Source: DASQJL01 sp036380835 (lineage in GTDB: Bacteria > Eisenbacteria > RBG-16-71-46 > SZUA-252). Taken from it: a DNA stretch of 64,000 bases. The notes beneath the pieces were generated by a model. The model had not been told where the DNA came from and ran no database searches. It saw nothing but the letters and a program-made list of their open reading frames with translations. Positions 8,147 to 15,848 of the stretch are shown here, piece after piece. A program made the translations under genes and the position numbers. How positions within the stretch are numbered: the first letter of the stretch is position 1; each line of letters starts with the position of its first letter. Location: contig DASVDZ010000017.1 of the NCBI GenBank assembly GCA_036380835.1, positions 40,151 to 104,150 of the forward strand. The letters run 5' to 3'.

Positions 8147-9848
8147 CCATCGCCCCGATCTCGAGGGAGAGAAGGGCGGCGGGGATCGCGTCCTTGATGT
8201 CCCCCGCGATCATCCCGCGCATCCCCTTCCGCCTCGCGGCCACGTCGCCGGCGAGGCCGTGCACGTAGCATCCCGCCGCCGCGGCCTCGGCGGCTTCCAT
8301 CCCCTGGGCGAGGAGCCCCGAGATGGCGCCCGTCAGCGAATCGCCGGCGCCGGCTGTCGCCATGCCGGCGTTACCCGTGGCGTTCAGGATCAGCGGCTCG
8401 CCCGGCGCGGCCGTGATCATCGGCGTCGCCTTGAGGCAGACGATGGCGCCGCTCGACGTGGCGAAGCGCCGCGCCCACCCGGCGGGATCCCGCGCCACGT
8501 CGGCCACCGTGGCGCCGGCGAGCCGAGCCGCCTCGCCGTAGTGCGGCGAGACGATCAGGGGCGCGCGCCGCCTTGGGAGCGATCGCCCCTCGAAGGCGTT
8601 GAGCCCGTCGGCGTCGAGGACGATCGGGCAATCGACCCGCTCGACCAGCTCCCGGATCAGCTCCTCCGTCTCGGGGTGGCGCGAGGCGCCGGGACCGATC
8701 GCCACCACGTCCGCCCGCATCGCCTCCTCGAGGATCGGATCGAGCGCCGCGCGAGCGAGCGTCCGCGCGTCGGTCTCGGGCATCCCCCGCTTCACCACCT
8801 CGGCCACGCGCGCCTCGAGCGCGTCGACGCACGAGCGGGGGACCGCGGCCACGGCGTATCCCGCGCCGCTCCGGAGCACCGACTCCCCGGTCATCGCCGC
8901 GGCGCCCATCATCCCGGCGCTCCCGCCGACCACGAGCACGCGGCCCATCGAGCCCTTGTGGGCGTACGTCGGGCGAACCGGGAGGAGCGACCGAACCCAC
9001 GCGGCGTCGGCGATCAGGAGCGCGGGCGGCTGGTCGGCGACGAGATCGGCCGGAATGCCGATGTCGGCGGTCTCGAGGGCCCCCGCGTGGCTCTTCCCCG
9101 GCTCGAGGACCTGTCCCAGCTTGGGAAGCCCCAGGGTCACGGTCAAGGCGGCGCGGATCGCGGGCGACTCGGCGTGCCCCGTCGACGCGTCGACGCCCGA
9201 CGGGATGTCGATCGACACGATCGGACGCCCCGTCTCGCCGGCCATCTCGATGGCCGCGGCGACGGCCCCCCGGGGCGCCCCCTTGCTCCCGGTGCCGAGG
9301 AGCGCGTCGACCAGGAAGACGGCGCCTCGCCCCGCGACGGCGGCCTCCGCCGCCGGCCCCCACGCGCGCGGATCGGGAAGGAACGTGACCGGGATCCTGG
9401 CGCGGACGCACGCGTCGCGATTCGCGGCGGCGTCGGTCGAGATCGCGTTCTCGGCCGCGGCCACGAGCACGCGGACGGCGAACCCCGCCGACTTGAGATA
9501 GCGGGCGACGACGAACCCGTCGCCGCCGTTGTTCCCAGGGCCGGCGAGGATGATCACCTGGCCGCCCGTGGAAATCCGTCGCGCGGCCGCGCCCTTGGCG
9601 CCCCTCGCCGCGGCCCGGCTCCGCGCCTCGGGCGCGGTCGCGGAGCCCGACTCGCCCGCCGCGCTCCCGGGCCGCCCATAGCGCGCGCCCGTCTCACGCC
9701 ACCACGACGTGGCGCGGCGCGCCACCTCGCGGCCAGCCCGTTCCATGAGCGCGAGCGACGGAACGCCGCGACCCTGGATCGTGGCGCGGTCGAGCGCCGC
9801 CATCTGCTCGGCGGTCACGACCCGGGTGCGGAGCGGCGGGAGTCGCAT
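8136..9848 (-). CDS. nnr: Bifunctional NAD(P)H-hydrate epimerase / ADP-dependent dehydratase
   Basis: A 570-residue fusion of YjeF-N epimerase and YjeF-C dehydratase, which repairs hydrated NADH and NADPH. The N-domain shows LMERAGREVARR, GPGNNGGDGFVVARYL, DALLGTGSKG and SIDIPSGVDASTG. The C-domain shows TYAHKGSMGRVLVVGGSAGMMGA, ADGLNAF, and the catalytic NATGNAGMATAGAGDSLTG (GxGD-type loop). Between LMERAGREVARR and GPGNNGGDG there is an Ala/Gly/Arg-rich insert of about 45 residues, probably a disordered loop. ATG at 9848 is 4 bases after the acpS stop; the acpS-nnr order is common in bacteria. Confidence 0.95.
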   Translation of the reverse strand: MRLPPLRTRVVTAEQMAALDRATIQGRGVPSLALMERAGREVARRATSWWRETGARYGRPGSAAGESGSATAPEARSRAAARGAKGAAARRISTGGQVIILAGPGNNGGDGFVVARYLKSAGFAVRVLVAAAENAISTDAAANRDACVRARIPVTFLPDPRAWGPAAEAAVAGRGAVFLVDALLGTGSKGAPRGAVAAAIEMAGETGRPIVSIDIPSGVDASTGHAESPAIRAALTVTLGLPKLGQVLEPGKSHAGALETADIGIPADLVADQPPALLIADAAWVRSLLPVRPTYAHKGSMGRVLVVGGSAGMMGAAAMTGESVLRSGAGYAVAAVPRSCVDALEARVAEVVKRGMPETDARTLARAALDPILEEAMRADVVAIGPGASRHPETEELIRELVERVDCPIVLDADGLNAFEGRSLPRRRAPLIVSPHYGEAARLAGATVADVARDPAGWARRFATSSGAIVCLKATPMITAAPGEPLILNATGNAGMATAGAGDSLTGAISGLLAQGMEAAEAAAAGCYVHGLAGDVAARRKGMRGMIAGDIKDAIPAALLSLEIGAMDER

Positions 9849-9852
9849 GGCG

Positions 9853-10212
9853 CTACTCCTCGATCACCACGACGGCCACGGCGTGGGTCGGCGCGTGGGA
9901 GAGGGAAAGATCGACATGGCGGGCGCCGGCGAGATCGCGGGCCGTGCCGTGGAGGAGGAGCGTCGGGCGCGGCGACTCGCCGCGCGCCACCTCGACCTCG
10001 CGCCAGATGGCGGCCTTCCCCACCTTGAGCGCCTTCGCGAACGCCTCCTTGGCGGCGAAGCGGACGGCGAACGACTCGGCCTCCCGCGCCTTGCCGCGGC
10101 AATAGGCGATCTCCGCGGGGGTGAAGACCCGATCCAGGAACTGCGGCCCCCAGCGATCGATGGCGCGGGCGATCCGCTCCACCTCGACGATGTCGACGCC
10201 GACCGTCACCAT
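9853..10212 (-). CDS. acpS: Holo-[acyl-carrier-protein] synthase
   Basis: A 119-residue AcpS that transfers 4'-phosphopantetheine from CoA to apo-ACP. The N-terminal VGVDIVEVERI has the Mg-binding Asp, and FAAKEAFAKAL has the second metal ligand (Glu) and the Lys; the C-terminal LSLSHAPTHAVAVVV is also typical. ATG at 10212 gives the exact family length. It lies 8 bases after the HAD gene and 4 bases before nnr, so all three are probably translated from one mRNA. Confidence 0.95.
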   Translation of the reverse strand: MVTVGVDIVEVERIARAIDRWGPQFLDRVFTPAEIAYCRGKAREAESFAVRFAAKEAFAKALKVGKAAIWREVEVARGESPRPTLLLHGTARDLAGARHVDLSLSHAPTHAVAVVVIEE

Positions 10213-10220
10213 GGGCGGGC

Positions 10221-10907
10221 CTAGTTCGAGCCGTTCAGCCGGTCGACGATCCCGACCAGCTCGTAGATGTCGTTCAGATCGTAGTCGGCGCCCGATTCCT
10301 TGGTGCCGAAGGTGTCGCCGTACCGGGCGAACGCGGTGCGGATGCCGACCTGCTTGGCTCCGAGGACGTCTCGCTCGGGCCAGTCGCCGACCATGATCGC
10401 CTGGTCGGGGGCGATGGCGAGCATCTCGAGCGCGCGCTGGAACGGCTTCGGGCTCGGCTTCCGCTCTCCGGTGTCCTCGAACGCGACCACCGAATCGAAG
10501 TAGTGCTGGAGCTGGAGCTGGGCCAGCCGGAGCCACGCCTGGATTCGCGGCGCGTCGGAGACGACCGCCAGTCTGAGGCCGCGCTTGGCCAGCTCCATCA
10601 GCGTGAGGTTGACGTGGGGGTAGAGGACGAGATAGGAGTCGCGCGCGCGCCGGTAGGCGACGACCGCGCTCGTGAGGATCTTGTAATCGACGCGCCCCAA
10701 CTCCTCCTGGAGGAAGCGGTCGAAGACCTGCTGGTACTCGATCCCCTCTCGATCGTAGACGCGATAGATCTTCTCGGACGTCGCCTGCCGGGTCAGCGAC
10801 AGCCCCGCATCGATCATGCCGTCCACGGCGGCATCGATCGCGGCGTGCTTCATCTTCATGAAATCGGTGAGCGTGTTATCGAGATCGAAGATGATGGCTT
10901 GGATCAT
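10221..10907 (-). CDS. HAD superfamily hydrolase, subfamily IA
   Basis: A 228-residue HAD phosphatase. Motif I is IFDLDNTLTDF (nucleophile and acid Asp), motif II is VVSDAP, motif III Lys is in GERKPSPKPF, and motif IV is MVGDWPERDVLGAKQVGI. The cap is helical. It resembles the variant-1 IA group that includes pyrimidine nucleotidases and phosphoglycolate-phosphatase-like enzymes; substrate unknown. It lies between a zinc-ribbon gene (42 bases) and acpS (8 bases), in the same operon. Confidence 0.9.
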   Translation of the reverse strand: MIQAIIFDLDNTLTDFMKMKHAAIDAAVDGMIDAGLSLTRQATSEKIYRVYDREGIEYQQVFDRFLQEELGRVDYKILTSAVVAYRRARDSYLVLYPHVNLTLMELAKRGLRLAVVSDAPRIQAWLRLAQLQLQHYFDSVVAFEDTGERKPSPKPFQRALEMLAIAPDQAIMVGDWPERDVLGAKQVGIRTAFARYGDTFGTKESGADYDLNDIYELVGIVDRLNGSN

Positions 10908-10949
10908 GCTGCCCCTGAGCGGGCGGGACGGGTGGAGCGGCTCGAAGCG

Positions 10950-11141
10950 CTACTTGCTCGACTGGCCCACGGTGCGGCCCAAGCTGATCTCACCGTTGTC
11001 GATGCGAACGTTGAACCCGCAGGCTGGATTGGTGCAGACCCAAGCCTTGAAGGTGATGGGCGCGCCGTCCCTGCCGTAGTCCGAAAGAGGGATCAGCACT
11101 CCGGTGGAGCACTTCCGGCATTCGGGAAACTTGGCTTCCAT
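10950..11141 (-). CDS. Small zinc-ribbon protein
   Basis: A 63-residue protein with two cysteine pairs, CRKC near residue 8 and CTNPAC near residue 38, spaced as in a zinc ribbon. The sequence between them is beta-rich, and the C-terminus contains NVRIDNGEISLGRTVG. I chose ATG at 11141 because GGGGAGGAA stands about 8 bases upstream; a GTG at 11210 would add 23 residues without a ribosome site. It is the first gene of the HAD-acpS-nnr-aldolase run. Function unknown; zinc ribbons of this size often bind nucleic acid or act as small adaptors. Confidence 0.7.
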   Translation of the reverse strand: MEAKFPECRKCSTGVLIPLSDYGRDGAPITFKAWVCTNPACGFNVRIDNGEISLGRTVGQSSK

Positions 11142-11260
11142 GTCCCAGTTCCTCCCCCTCCGCACGAAATCCGCGACGGCGCGCGGCCGAAAGGCCTGCC
11201 GGGCCGTCACTTGGTGGATCGTCGTCCGGGCCCGTTCGGGGTGTCAAGTCAAATCACGAT

Positions 11261-11288
11261 TTTTCAACGAACTGGATGCCGCTATGAT
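11261..11288 (+). promoter_or_regulatory. Possible sigma-70-type promoter of the M20-like gene
   Basis: TTTTCA (11261-11266), a 16-base spacer and TATGAT (11283-11288) lie in an unusually AT-rich patch 34 bases before the GTG at 11322. The -10 matches the consensus at five of six bases, the -35 at four of six. GGAGAG at about 11307 supplies a ribosome site. Weak but the only candidate in this divergent gap. Confidence 0.4.
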
Positions 11289-11321
11289 GCGCCCCATGCC
11301 CATCTTGGAGAGTCGCCCCGC

Positions 11322-12530
11322 GTGAATCCCTCCTCCCTCGACCGGGTCCATTTCGATCCGGCCTCCCAACTAACTCACTATCAAAAGCTTATGTCGCTTC
11401 CCAGGGAGACGCTGCCTCAGCTCACCGCTGAGGAGACACGCAGGGCGTTGGAGGGCGCCGGCGCTCGCCTTCGACTGGAACTAATTGCGACCAAGCACGT
11501 TGCCCCGATCTTTCTGCTCCTGCCCTGGGGCGAGTCCCCTCCTCGCGCGACCCTCTTCCTGACCTGGCATTCCGAAGCCCTCTCGGTCGCCCCGGCGGCC
11601 GTGGAGGGCGCCGAGCGGCTCGCGCTCGCGGCGACCCTGGGTGCGGTCGAGGCGCTGGCCGCCTCCGGGCTCCTCGGTTCGCCGGGGAGTCCCGAGGTGG
11701 CCGTGACGGTCGCGCCCGGCGCCACGCAAGGGTCGATGGTCCTCGACGGTGCCCTCAGGGAGCACCGCCCGCGGCTCCAGTCCCCCGTGGCGTTCTGGAT
11801 CCGCGTTGCCGCCGCCGCGCCGAAGCGGCGTCGCGTCTTTCTCGGGGCCCGGGGCCGGGTCGTGATCGGAATCTGGGACGAGGGGCCCAATCCGTACGAG
11901 ATCCGGGACCAGGTCGTGGCCGAGCTCTCCGAAGAGGCCTACGGACCACGCCCGCTCGACTTCGAGTTGCTCCGGAAGCTGGCGGGAAGCGCGGAGGCGG
12001 TCGCGTTCCTCGCCGAGACGAGCTTCGATCCGGGGCTGGCCGTGGGAGTGGGCGAGGGGCGATTCCGACACGCCCTCTTCGAGCCGCGCGGCGAAGTTCT
12101 CAGGCCGTCCGTGCGCCACCCGGGCCGGCCGCAGTCCTGGCTGGCGTTCGAGACCGCCGAGGCCGCGGAGCCGGCGGACGTGCTCCGGCGCGTGCAGGCG
12201 AAGGCGGCCGGGGCGCGGGTGGAGATGGTCGAGGCCTACCACTGGGATCGTCTGAACATCCACCACCCGATCTTCCAGGCGTTGATCGGAATGGCGAAGT
12301 CGCGCTCGGAGGGACCGGAGATCTGGCCCATGGCCCCTTGGGTCACTCCGTCCGGGCTCTTCACCCGCGCGCTCGGCGTGGGCCTCGGAGAATGGGGAAT
12401 CGCGCTCCCGGATGGGGCGATGATGCGATTCCCGAAGCCCGAGGCGCTCGAGGCGATCTCCCGCGAAGCCGCCGAGCTGATTCTCCTCGGTCTAGAGAAG
12501 GCGGCCCCGAATCCACGGCCGGAAGCATGA
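11322..12530 (+). CDS. M20-peptidase-like protein, apparently lacking metal ligands
   Basis: A 402-residue soluble protein. The overall order of elements recalls M20 amidohydrolases (ArgE/DapE fold): a central strand ATLFLTWHSEALSVAP where M20 enzymes have the GHxDVVP metal motif; AAVEGAERLALAATLGAVEAL where they have the GASDMKGG helix; a middle part resembling the lid domain; and HHPIFQALIGMAKSR with a closing helix SREAAELILLGL. The metal Asp of HxD is replaced by Glu (H83-S84-E85), and I cannot find the bridging Asp or the Glu-Glu pair. It could be a catalytically dead homologue or a more distant family; the assignment is my own reading and uncertain. The GTG start is backed by GGAGAG nine bases upstream. 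Confidence 0.6.
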   Translation: MNPSSLDRVHFDPASQLTHYQKLMSLPRETLPQLTAEETRRALEGAGARLRLELIATKHVAPIFLLLPWGESPPRATLFLTWHSEALSVAPAAVEGAERLALAATLGAVEALAASGLLGSPGSPEVAVTVAPGATQGSMVLDGALREHRPRLQSPVAFWIRVAAAAPKRRRVFLGARGRVVIGIWDEGPNPYEIRDQVVAELSEEAYGPRPLDFELLRKLAGSAEAVAFLAETSFDPGLAVGVGEGRFRHALFEPRGEVLRPSVRHPGRPQSWLAFETAEAAEPADVLRRVQAKAAGARVEMVEAYHWDRLNIHHPIFQALIGMAKSRSEGPEIWPMAPWVTPSGLFTRALGVGLGEWGIALPDGAMMRFPKPEALEAISREAAELILLGLEKAAPNPRPEA

Positions 12531-12557
12531 TCGGCGTATCTAGCGCGACGGCAGAGT

Positions 12558-12573
12558 CGTACGCGGGCGTACG
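12558..12573. repeat. 16-base palindrome, possible activator site
   Basis: CGTACGC-GG-GCGTACG is a perfect 7+7 inverted repeat, and a further GTACGC copy follows at 12580-12585. It lies 119 bases before the sigma-54-like element at 12692, the distance typical of enhancer-binding-protein sites. That role is inferred from position only. Confidence 0.5.
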
Positions 12574-12691
12574 TGGGATGTACGCACAGCGTCAGTCGGG
12601 TTGTGGCGTTGCTCAACCCCGGCCCCGCACCTCCCCTTCAATCTACTGGTGAGAAGCGAATTACGCGGTTATCCCCAAAGCTTCCGAGTCT

Positions 12692-12707
12692 GGCACACGC
12701 TCTGCCA
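12692..12707 (+). promoter_or_regulatory. Sigma-54-type (-24/-12) promoter candidate
   Basis: TGGCACACGCTCTGCC matches the RpoN consensus TGGCAC-N5-TTGCW at nearly all positions and keeps the strict GG-N10-GC spacing. Transcription would begin near 12718 and read into the 20-codon ORF at 12757. It sits in a 400-base gap with no protein-coding gene, between a palindrome and a rho-independent terminator. Confidence 0.5.
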
Positions 12708-12756
12708 GCATCGGATTCGCTGAGGGGGGCGTGCCGATCGCCGAATGGGGGTACCA

Positions 12757-12819
12757 ATGCTCCGAACGCTTCGCCTCGCGGCCGCCTGCATCTTCCTGGC
12801 ACTGCCGTTCCTGACCTAG
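12757..12819 (+). CDS. 20-codon hydrophobic mini-ORF (signal-peptide-like)
   Basis: ATG at 12757 opens a 20-residue peptide, MLRTLRLAAACIFLALPFLT, ended by TAG at 12817-12819. Two Arg followed by a hydrophobic core give it the form of a signal peptide or a single-span membrane peptide, but nothing continues it in any frame. GGGGG lies five bases upstream. It is inside a predicted transcript of about 245 bases (sigma-54-like promoter at 12692, terminator at 12928). It may be a small membrane peptide, a leader peptide, or the remnant of a lost exported protein. Whether it is translated is unknown. Confidence 0.35.
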   Translation: MLRTLRLAAACIFLALPFLT

Positions 12820-12927
12820 CGCCGCCTCGGGCAGCGCCCGGTCACCGGACCGGAACGAAAAATAGATGTGACGTCGCGCGTCGGCAATTCGGTTTGCCCT
12901 GACCCCCCACGTGGCGCGCGGCGAGCA

Positions 12928-12963
12928 ACCCCCGCGATCAAGACGATCGCGGGGGTCTTTTTT
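12928..12963 (+). terminator. Rho-independent terminator
   Basis: A perfect 12-base-pair stem (ACCCCCGCGATC / GATCGCGGGGGT) with a five-base loop is followed by CTTTTTT. It reads on the plus strand, so it ends transcripts from the 11322 gene or from the 12692 promoter. The stop codon of the opposing glycosyltransferase gene (12938) lies inside it. Confidence 0.85.
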
Positions 12964-14149
12964 GCGGCGCGCTCCAACGCGCCCGCCCCCGCCTCAAGTC
13001 GGCGATCGGATAGAACGTGCCGCGCCACGTCACGCCGCCGCGCGAGAGCGTGATCGCCGCCGAGCGGACGATCGCAAACGCGAAGAGGATCGCGCCCACC
13101 GGCATGAGCACCGCCTGCCAGGTGCGAACCCGCGCGTAGCCCGCCGTCACCGAATAGGCGAGGAAGACGCCCGACCAGGCGAGGATCCCGAGGGCCCGGG
13201 TCCAGGGGCTCGCGGCGAAGAGCGCGGCGATCGGGACGAGCGACGTCAGGAGCTGCATCGTCACCGCGTAGGCCGTGAACCAGACGCGAAGATCCATGGC
13301 CGGGAAGGCGTTCTTCTCGACCCCCCGGATGAGCCCGCCGATCCCGGCGTGCCACCGCGTCCGGACCCTCCCGTCGGGGAGCGCGAAGAGGGTCGTTCCG
13401 CCGCTCCGCTTCACGATCAGTCCGAGGCCCAGGTCGTCGAGCAGCTCCATCCGGAGCGCCGCGTGCCCCCCCGCGCGCTCGTACGCGGCGCGCCGGACGA
13501 GGTTGAACGCCCCGATCCCGATGTGGTCCCGCGTCGCCGGATCGGACGCGCCCCAGGGGCGCTGCGTGACGAAGAAGATCAGGAGGAAGTAGGCGACGAA
13601 GACCGCCTCGCCGATCCCTTCGACCTCCACGTCGATTCCGACCGCCACGTGGTCGGCGCCGCCCCGGATTCCGTGCGAGACCGCGCGGCGGAGCGCGTCC
13701 GGCGCGAGCACCACGTCGCCGTCCGTGAAGAGGATCCATTCGCCGCCGGCGGCCGCCTCTCCCTCCGCGAGCGCGCGGCACTTGCCGATCCACCCCGCAG
13801 GAAGCGACGCGAGATGGATCACGCGGAGTCGCGCGTCCGCGGCCGCGAGCCGGTCCAGGATCGCCCCGGTGCCGTCGGTCGAGCGGTCGTCCACGGCGAC
13901 GACCGAGAGCCTCGGGTAGTCGATCGCGAGGAGCGAGTGAACCGCCTCTTCGACGCGGGCGGCCTCGTCCCGCGCGGCCACCACGATCGAGACCGAAGGG
14001 AGCGCCTCGTCGGGCAAGGGCTCGATCTCCCCCAGACCGCGGAGGCGCCTCACGCCGGAATAGAGCACGAACCCGCCGGCGAGCCAGAAGAGGGCCGAGA
14101 GCGCGGCCGCCGCGAGGAGGGCCGATTGACACCACGCACCGAGGGACAT
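12938..14149 (-). CDS. Membrane-anchored family 2 glycosyltransferase
   Basis: A 403-residue protein with one N-terminal membrane span (residues 9-32), a GT-A catalytic domain and three or four C-terminal spans. Catalytic landmarks are SIVVAARDE near residue 55, VDDRSTDGT (87-94), the DxD-type FTDGDVVLAPD (141-151) and RMELLDDLGLG. The late GGVTWRGTFYP motif and the topology resemble the hopanoid/carotenoid-associated glycosyltransferases (HpnB/CrtQ-like), but no terpenoid gene is near, so the acceptor is open. It is divergent from the esterase gene with only 11 bases between the starts. Its 3' end is shared with a plus-strand terminator. Confidence 0.85.
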   Translation of the reverse strand: MSLGAWCQSALLAAAALSALFWLAGGFVLYSGVRRLRGLGEIEPLPDEALPSVSIVVAARDEAARVEEAVHSLLAIDYPRLSVVAVDDRSTDGTGAILDRLAAADARLRVIHLASLPAGWIGKCRALAEGEAAAGGEWILFTDGDVVLAPDALRRAVSHGIRGGADHVAVGIDVEVEGIGEAVFVAYFLLIFFVTQRPWGASDPATRDHIGIGAFNLVRRAAYERAGGHAALRMELLDDLGLGLIVKRSGGTTLFALPDGRVRTRWHAGIGGLIRGVEKNAFPAMDLRVWFTAYAVTMQLLTSLVPIAALFAASPWTRALGILAWSGVFLAYSVTAGYARVRTWQAVLMPVGAILFAFAIVRSAAITLSRGGVTWRGTFYPIADLRRGRARWSAPQKRPPRSS

Positions 14150-14160
14150 AGGCTCCGAGG

Positions 14161-15168
14161 ATGCGGGTGCCGCGCGGTTCGGTTCAAGTCGAGACGGTCG
14201 AGAGCCGCGTCCTCCGAGGAAATCTCCCCGGCGATCCGGACGTCCGCGACCTGCACGTCTATCTTCCGCCCGGCTACGACGACGCCGACGACCGCTATCC
14301 CGTCGTCTGGTGCCTCTCCGGCTTCACCGGGCGCGGCCGGATGCTCCTCAACGACGGAACGTGGACGCCGGGGATCCAGGATCGGATGGACGCGCTCATC
14401 GCTTCGGGGCGCTCGAATCCGATGATCCTCGCGCTGCCCGACTGCTTCACCCATCTGGGCGGCAGCCAGTACATCAACTCGTCGGGGCTCGGCGACTACG
14501 AGGATCACGTGATCGAGGAGCTCGTGCCGCTCGTCGATTCCCGGTTCCGGACCCTCCCGGAGGCGAGGCATCGCGGCGTCATGGGCAAGTCGAGCGGCGG
14601 CTACGGCGCGATCGTCCTCGGAATGCGCCACCCCGACGTCTTCGGCGCCGTCGCCGACCACAGCGGCGACGCCTACTTCGAGTACTGCTATCGGAACGAC
14701 TTCGCGCGCTCGGCGCGCGCGCTCCGGAGCGCGGGGGGCGTCGGCCCGTGGCTCGAACGGTTCCGAGCCCGGGCGAAGAAGCGCCACGACGAGATCGGCG
14801 TGCTCAACATCATCGCGATGGCCGCGGCCTATTCGCCCAATCCCAAGAATCCGCCGGCCTTCTGCGACCTGCCGTTCGACGTCGCGACCGGCGCGATCCG
14901 CGAGGACGTCTGGCCGCGGTGGCTCGAGCACGACCCGCTCCGCATGGCGGAGCGCCACGCGGCGGCGCTGAGACGGCTGCGGCTCCTCTACCTCGACTGC
15001 GGGACGGAAGACGAGTTCTTCCTCGACCTGGGCGCCCGGCTCCTCGCGGGGCGCCTGGCCGATCTGGGGGTGGCGCGCGAGTACGAGGAGTTCGAGGACG
15101 GGCACATGGACATCTCCTACCGCTACGACGTGAGCCTGCCGAAGCTGTCGGCGGCGCTCGCGACGTAG
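14161..15168 (+). CDS. Alpha/beta-hydrolase esterase (esterase D / enterochelin-esterase-like)
   Basis: A 335-residue cytoplasmic hydrolase. The N-terminus shows the LHVYLPPGYDDADDRYPVV start typical of the esterase D (PF00756) family; the nucleophile elbow is GKSSGGYGA with Ser144; DCGTEDEFFL holds the likely acid; and EFEDGHMDISYR near the C-terminus supplies the His. No signal peptide, unlike many family members. Substrates range from formylglutathione to siderophore esters and acylated sugars; none is indicated here. It may form an operon with the downstream CMD-like gene (22 bases away) and the dapF homologue. Confidence 0.85.
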   Translation: MRVPRGSVQVETVESRVLRGNLPGDPDVRDLHVYLPPGYDDADDRYPVVWCLSGFTGRGRMLLNDGTWTPGIQDRMDALIASGRSNPMILALPDCFTHLGGSQYINSSGLGDYEDHVIEELVPLVDSRFRTLPEARHRGVMGKSSGGYGAIVLGMRHPDVFGAVADHSGDAYFEYCYRNDFARSARALRSAGGVGPWLERFRARAKKRHDEIGVLNIIAMAAAYSPNPKNPPAFCDLPFDVATGAIREDVWPRWLEHDPLRMAERHAAALRRLRLLYLDCGTEDEFFLDLGARLLAGRLADLGVAREYEEFEDGHMDISYRYDVSLPKLSAALAT

Positions 15169-15190
15169 GCGGCCGCGCGGTGGCGCCACG

Positions 15191-15844
15191 GTGACTCCGC
15201 CCGAGCCGAAGCCGCGACCCGCGCCTGAGCCCGAGGCCGCGCCCGCGCTCACGCCGCAGGAAGCGGCGATCGCGGGCCTCTCCGCCTCGATCGCGGGCGG
15301 CGCGCCGGACGACGTCGCGCGTCTCGCCGAGGCGGCGATCGAGCGCGGCGCTTCCGCCGCCGCCGTCTATGAGACGGCGCTCCAGTCCTACCTCTTCGTC
15401 GGCTTCCCGCGCGCCATCGAAGCGCTCTTCGCCGTCCGCGCGGCCCTCTCGCCCCGCGGCGGCATCCCGGCCCAGGCCGCGCCCCGGGACCTCGACGGAT
15501 GGGAACGAAGCGGCCGAGCCCTCTGCCGGAGCGTCTATGGCTCCAACTTCGAGAGGCTGCTCGACGTGATGCGCTCGCTCTCCCCCGATCTCGCCGACTG
15601 GATGATCCTCGAGGGGTACGGGAAGACGCTCTCCCGCGCGGGATTGGCCCCGCTCACGCGGGAGTACGCCGTCGTCGCGATCCTCACCACGACCCGGATG
15701 TGGCGCCAGCTCCGCTCTCACGCGATCGGCGCCGTGAACCTGGGGGGGACACGCGCGGGGGTCCGCGAGACGATCGTCCTCTGCTCCCCCTGGGCGGGCG
15801 GCGACGCGGTGGCCGAGGCGCTCGGCGTCACCGGATTGGACTGA
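15191..15844 (+). CDS. Carboxymuconolactone-decarboxylase-like protein
   Basis: A 217-residue helical protein with a Pro-rich N-terminal tail (about 20 residues). Two halves look alike: AIAGLSASIAGGAPDDVARLAEAAIERGASAAAVYE and the later TREYAVVAILTTTRMWRQLRSHAIGAVNLGGTRAGVRETI, the second being typical of the CMD/AhpD fold. The CxxC pair of AhpD peroxidase reductases is absent, so a redox role like AhpD is unlikely. Function unknown. It starts at GTG 15191 and ends 4 bases before the dapF homologue, so translation is probably coupled. Confidence 0.7.
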   Translation: MTPPEPKPRPAPEPEAAPALTPQEAAIAGLSASIAGGAPDDVARLAEAAIERGASAAAVYETALQSYLFVGFPRAIEALFAVRAALSPRGGIPAQAAPRDLDGWERSGRALCRSVYGSNFERLLDVMRSLSPDLADWMILEGYGKTLSRAGLAPLTREYAVVAILTTTRMWRQLRSHAIGAVNLGGTRAGVRETIVLCSPWAGGDAVAEALGVTGLD

Positions 15845-15848
15845 CGGG

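Noticed and set aside
12731..12814. 27-residue peptide from GTG 12731 with GAGGGGGG upstream
   Set aside because: The ribosome-site spacing is too short and the peptide has no recognisable feature; the hydrophobic ORF at 12757 in another frame is the better candidate, itself uncertain.
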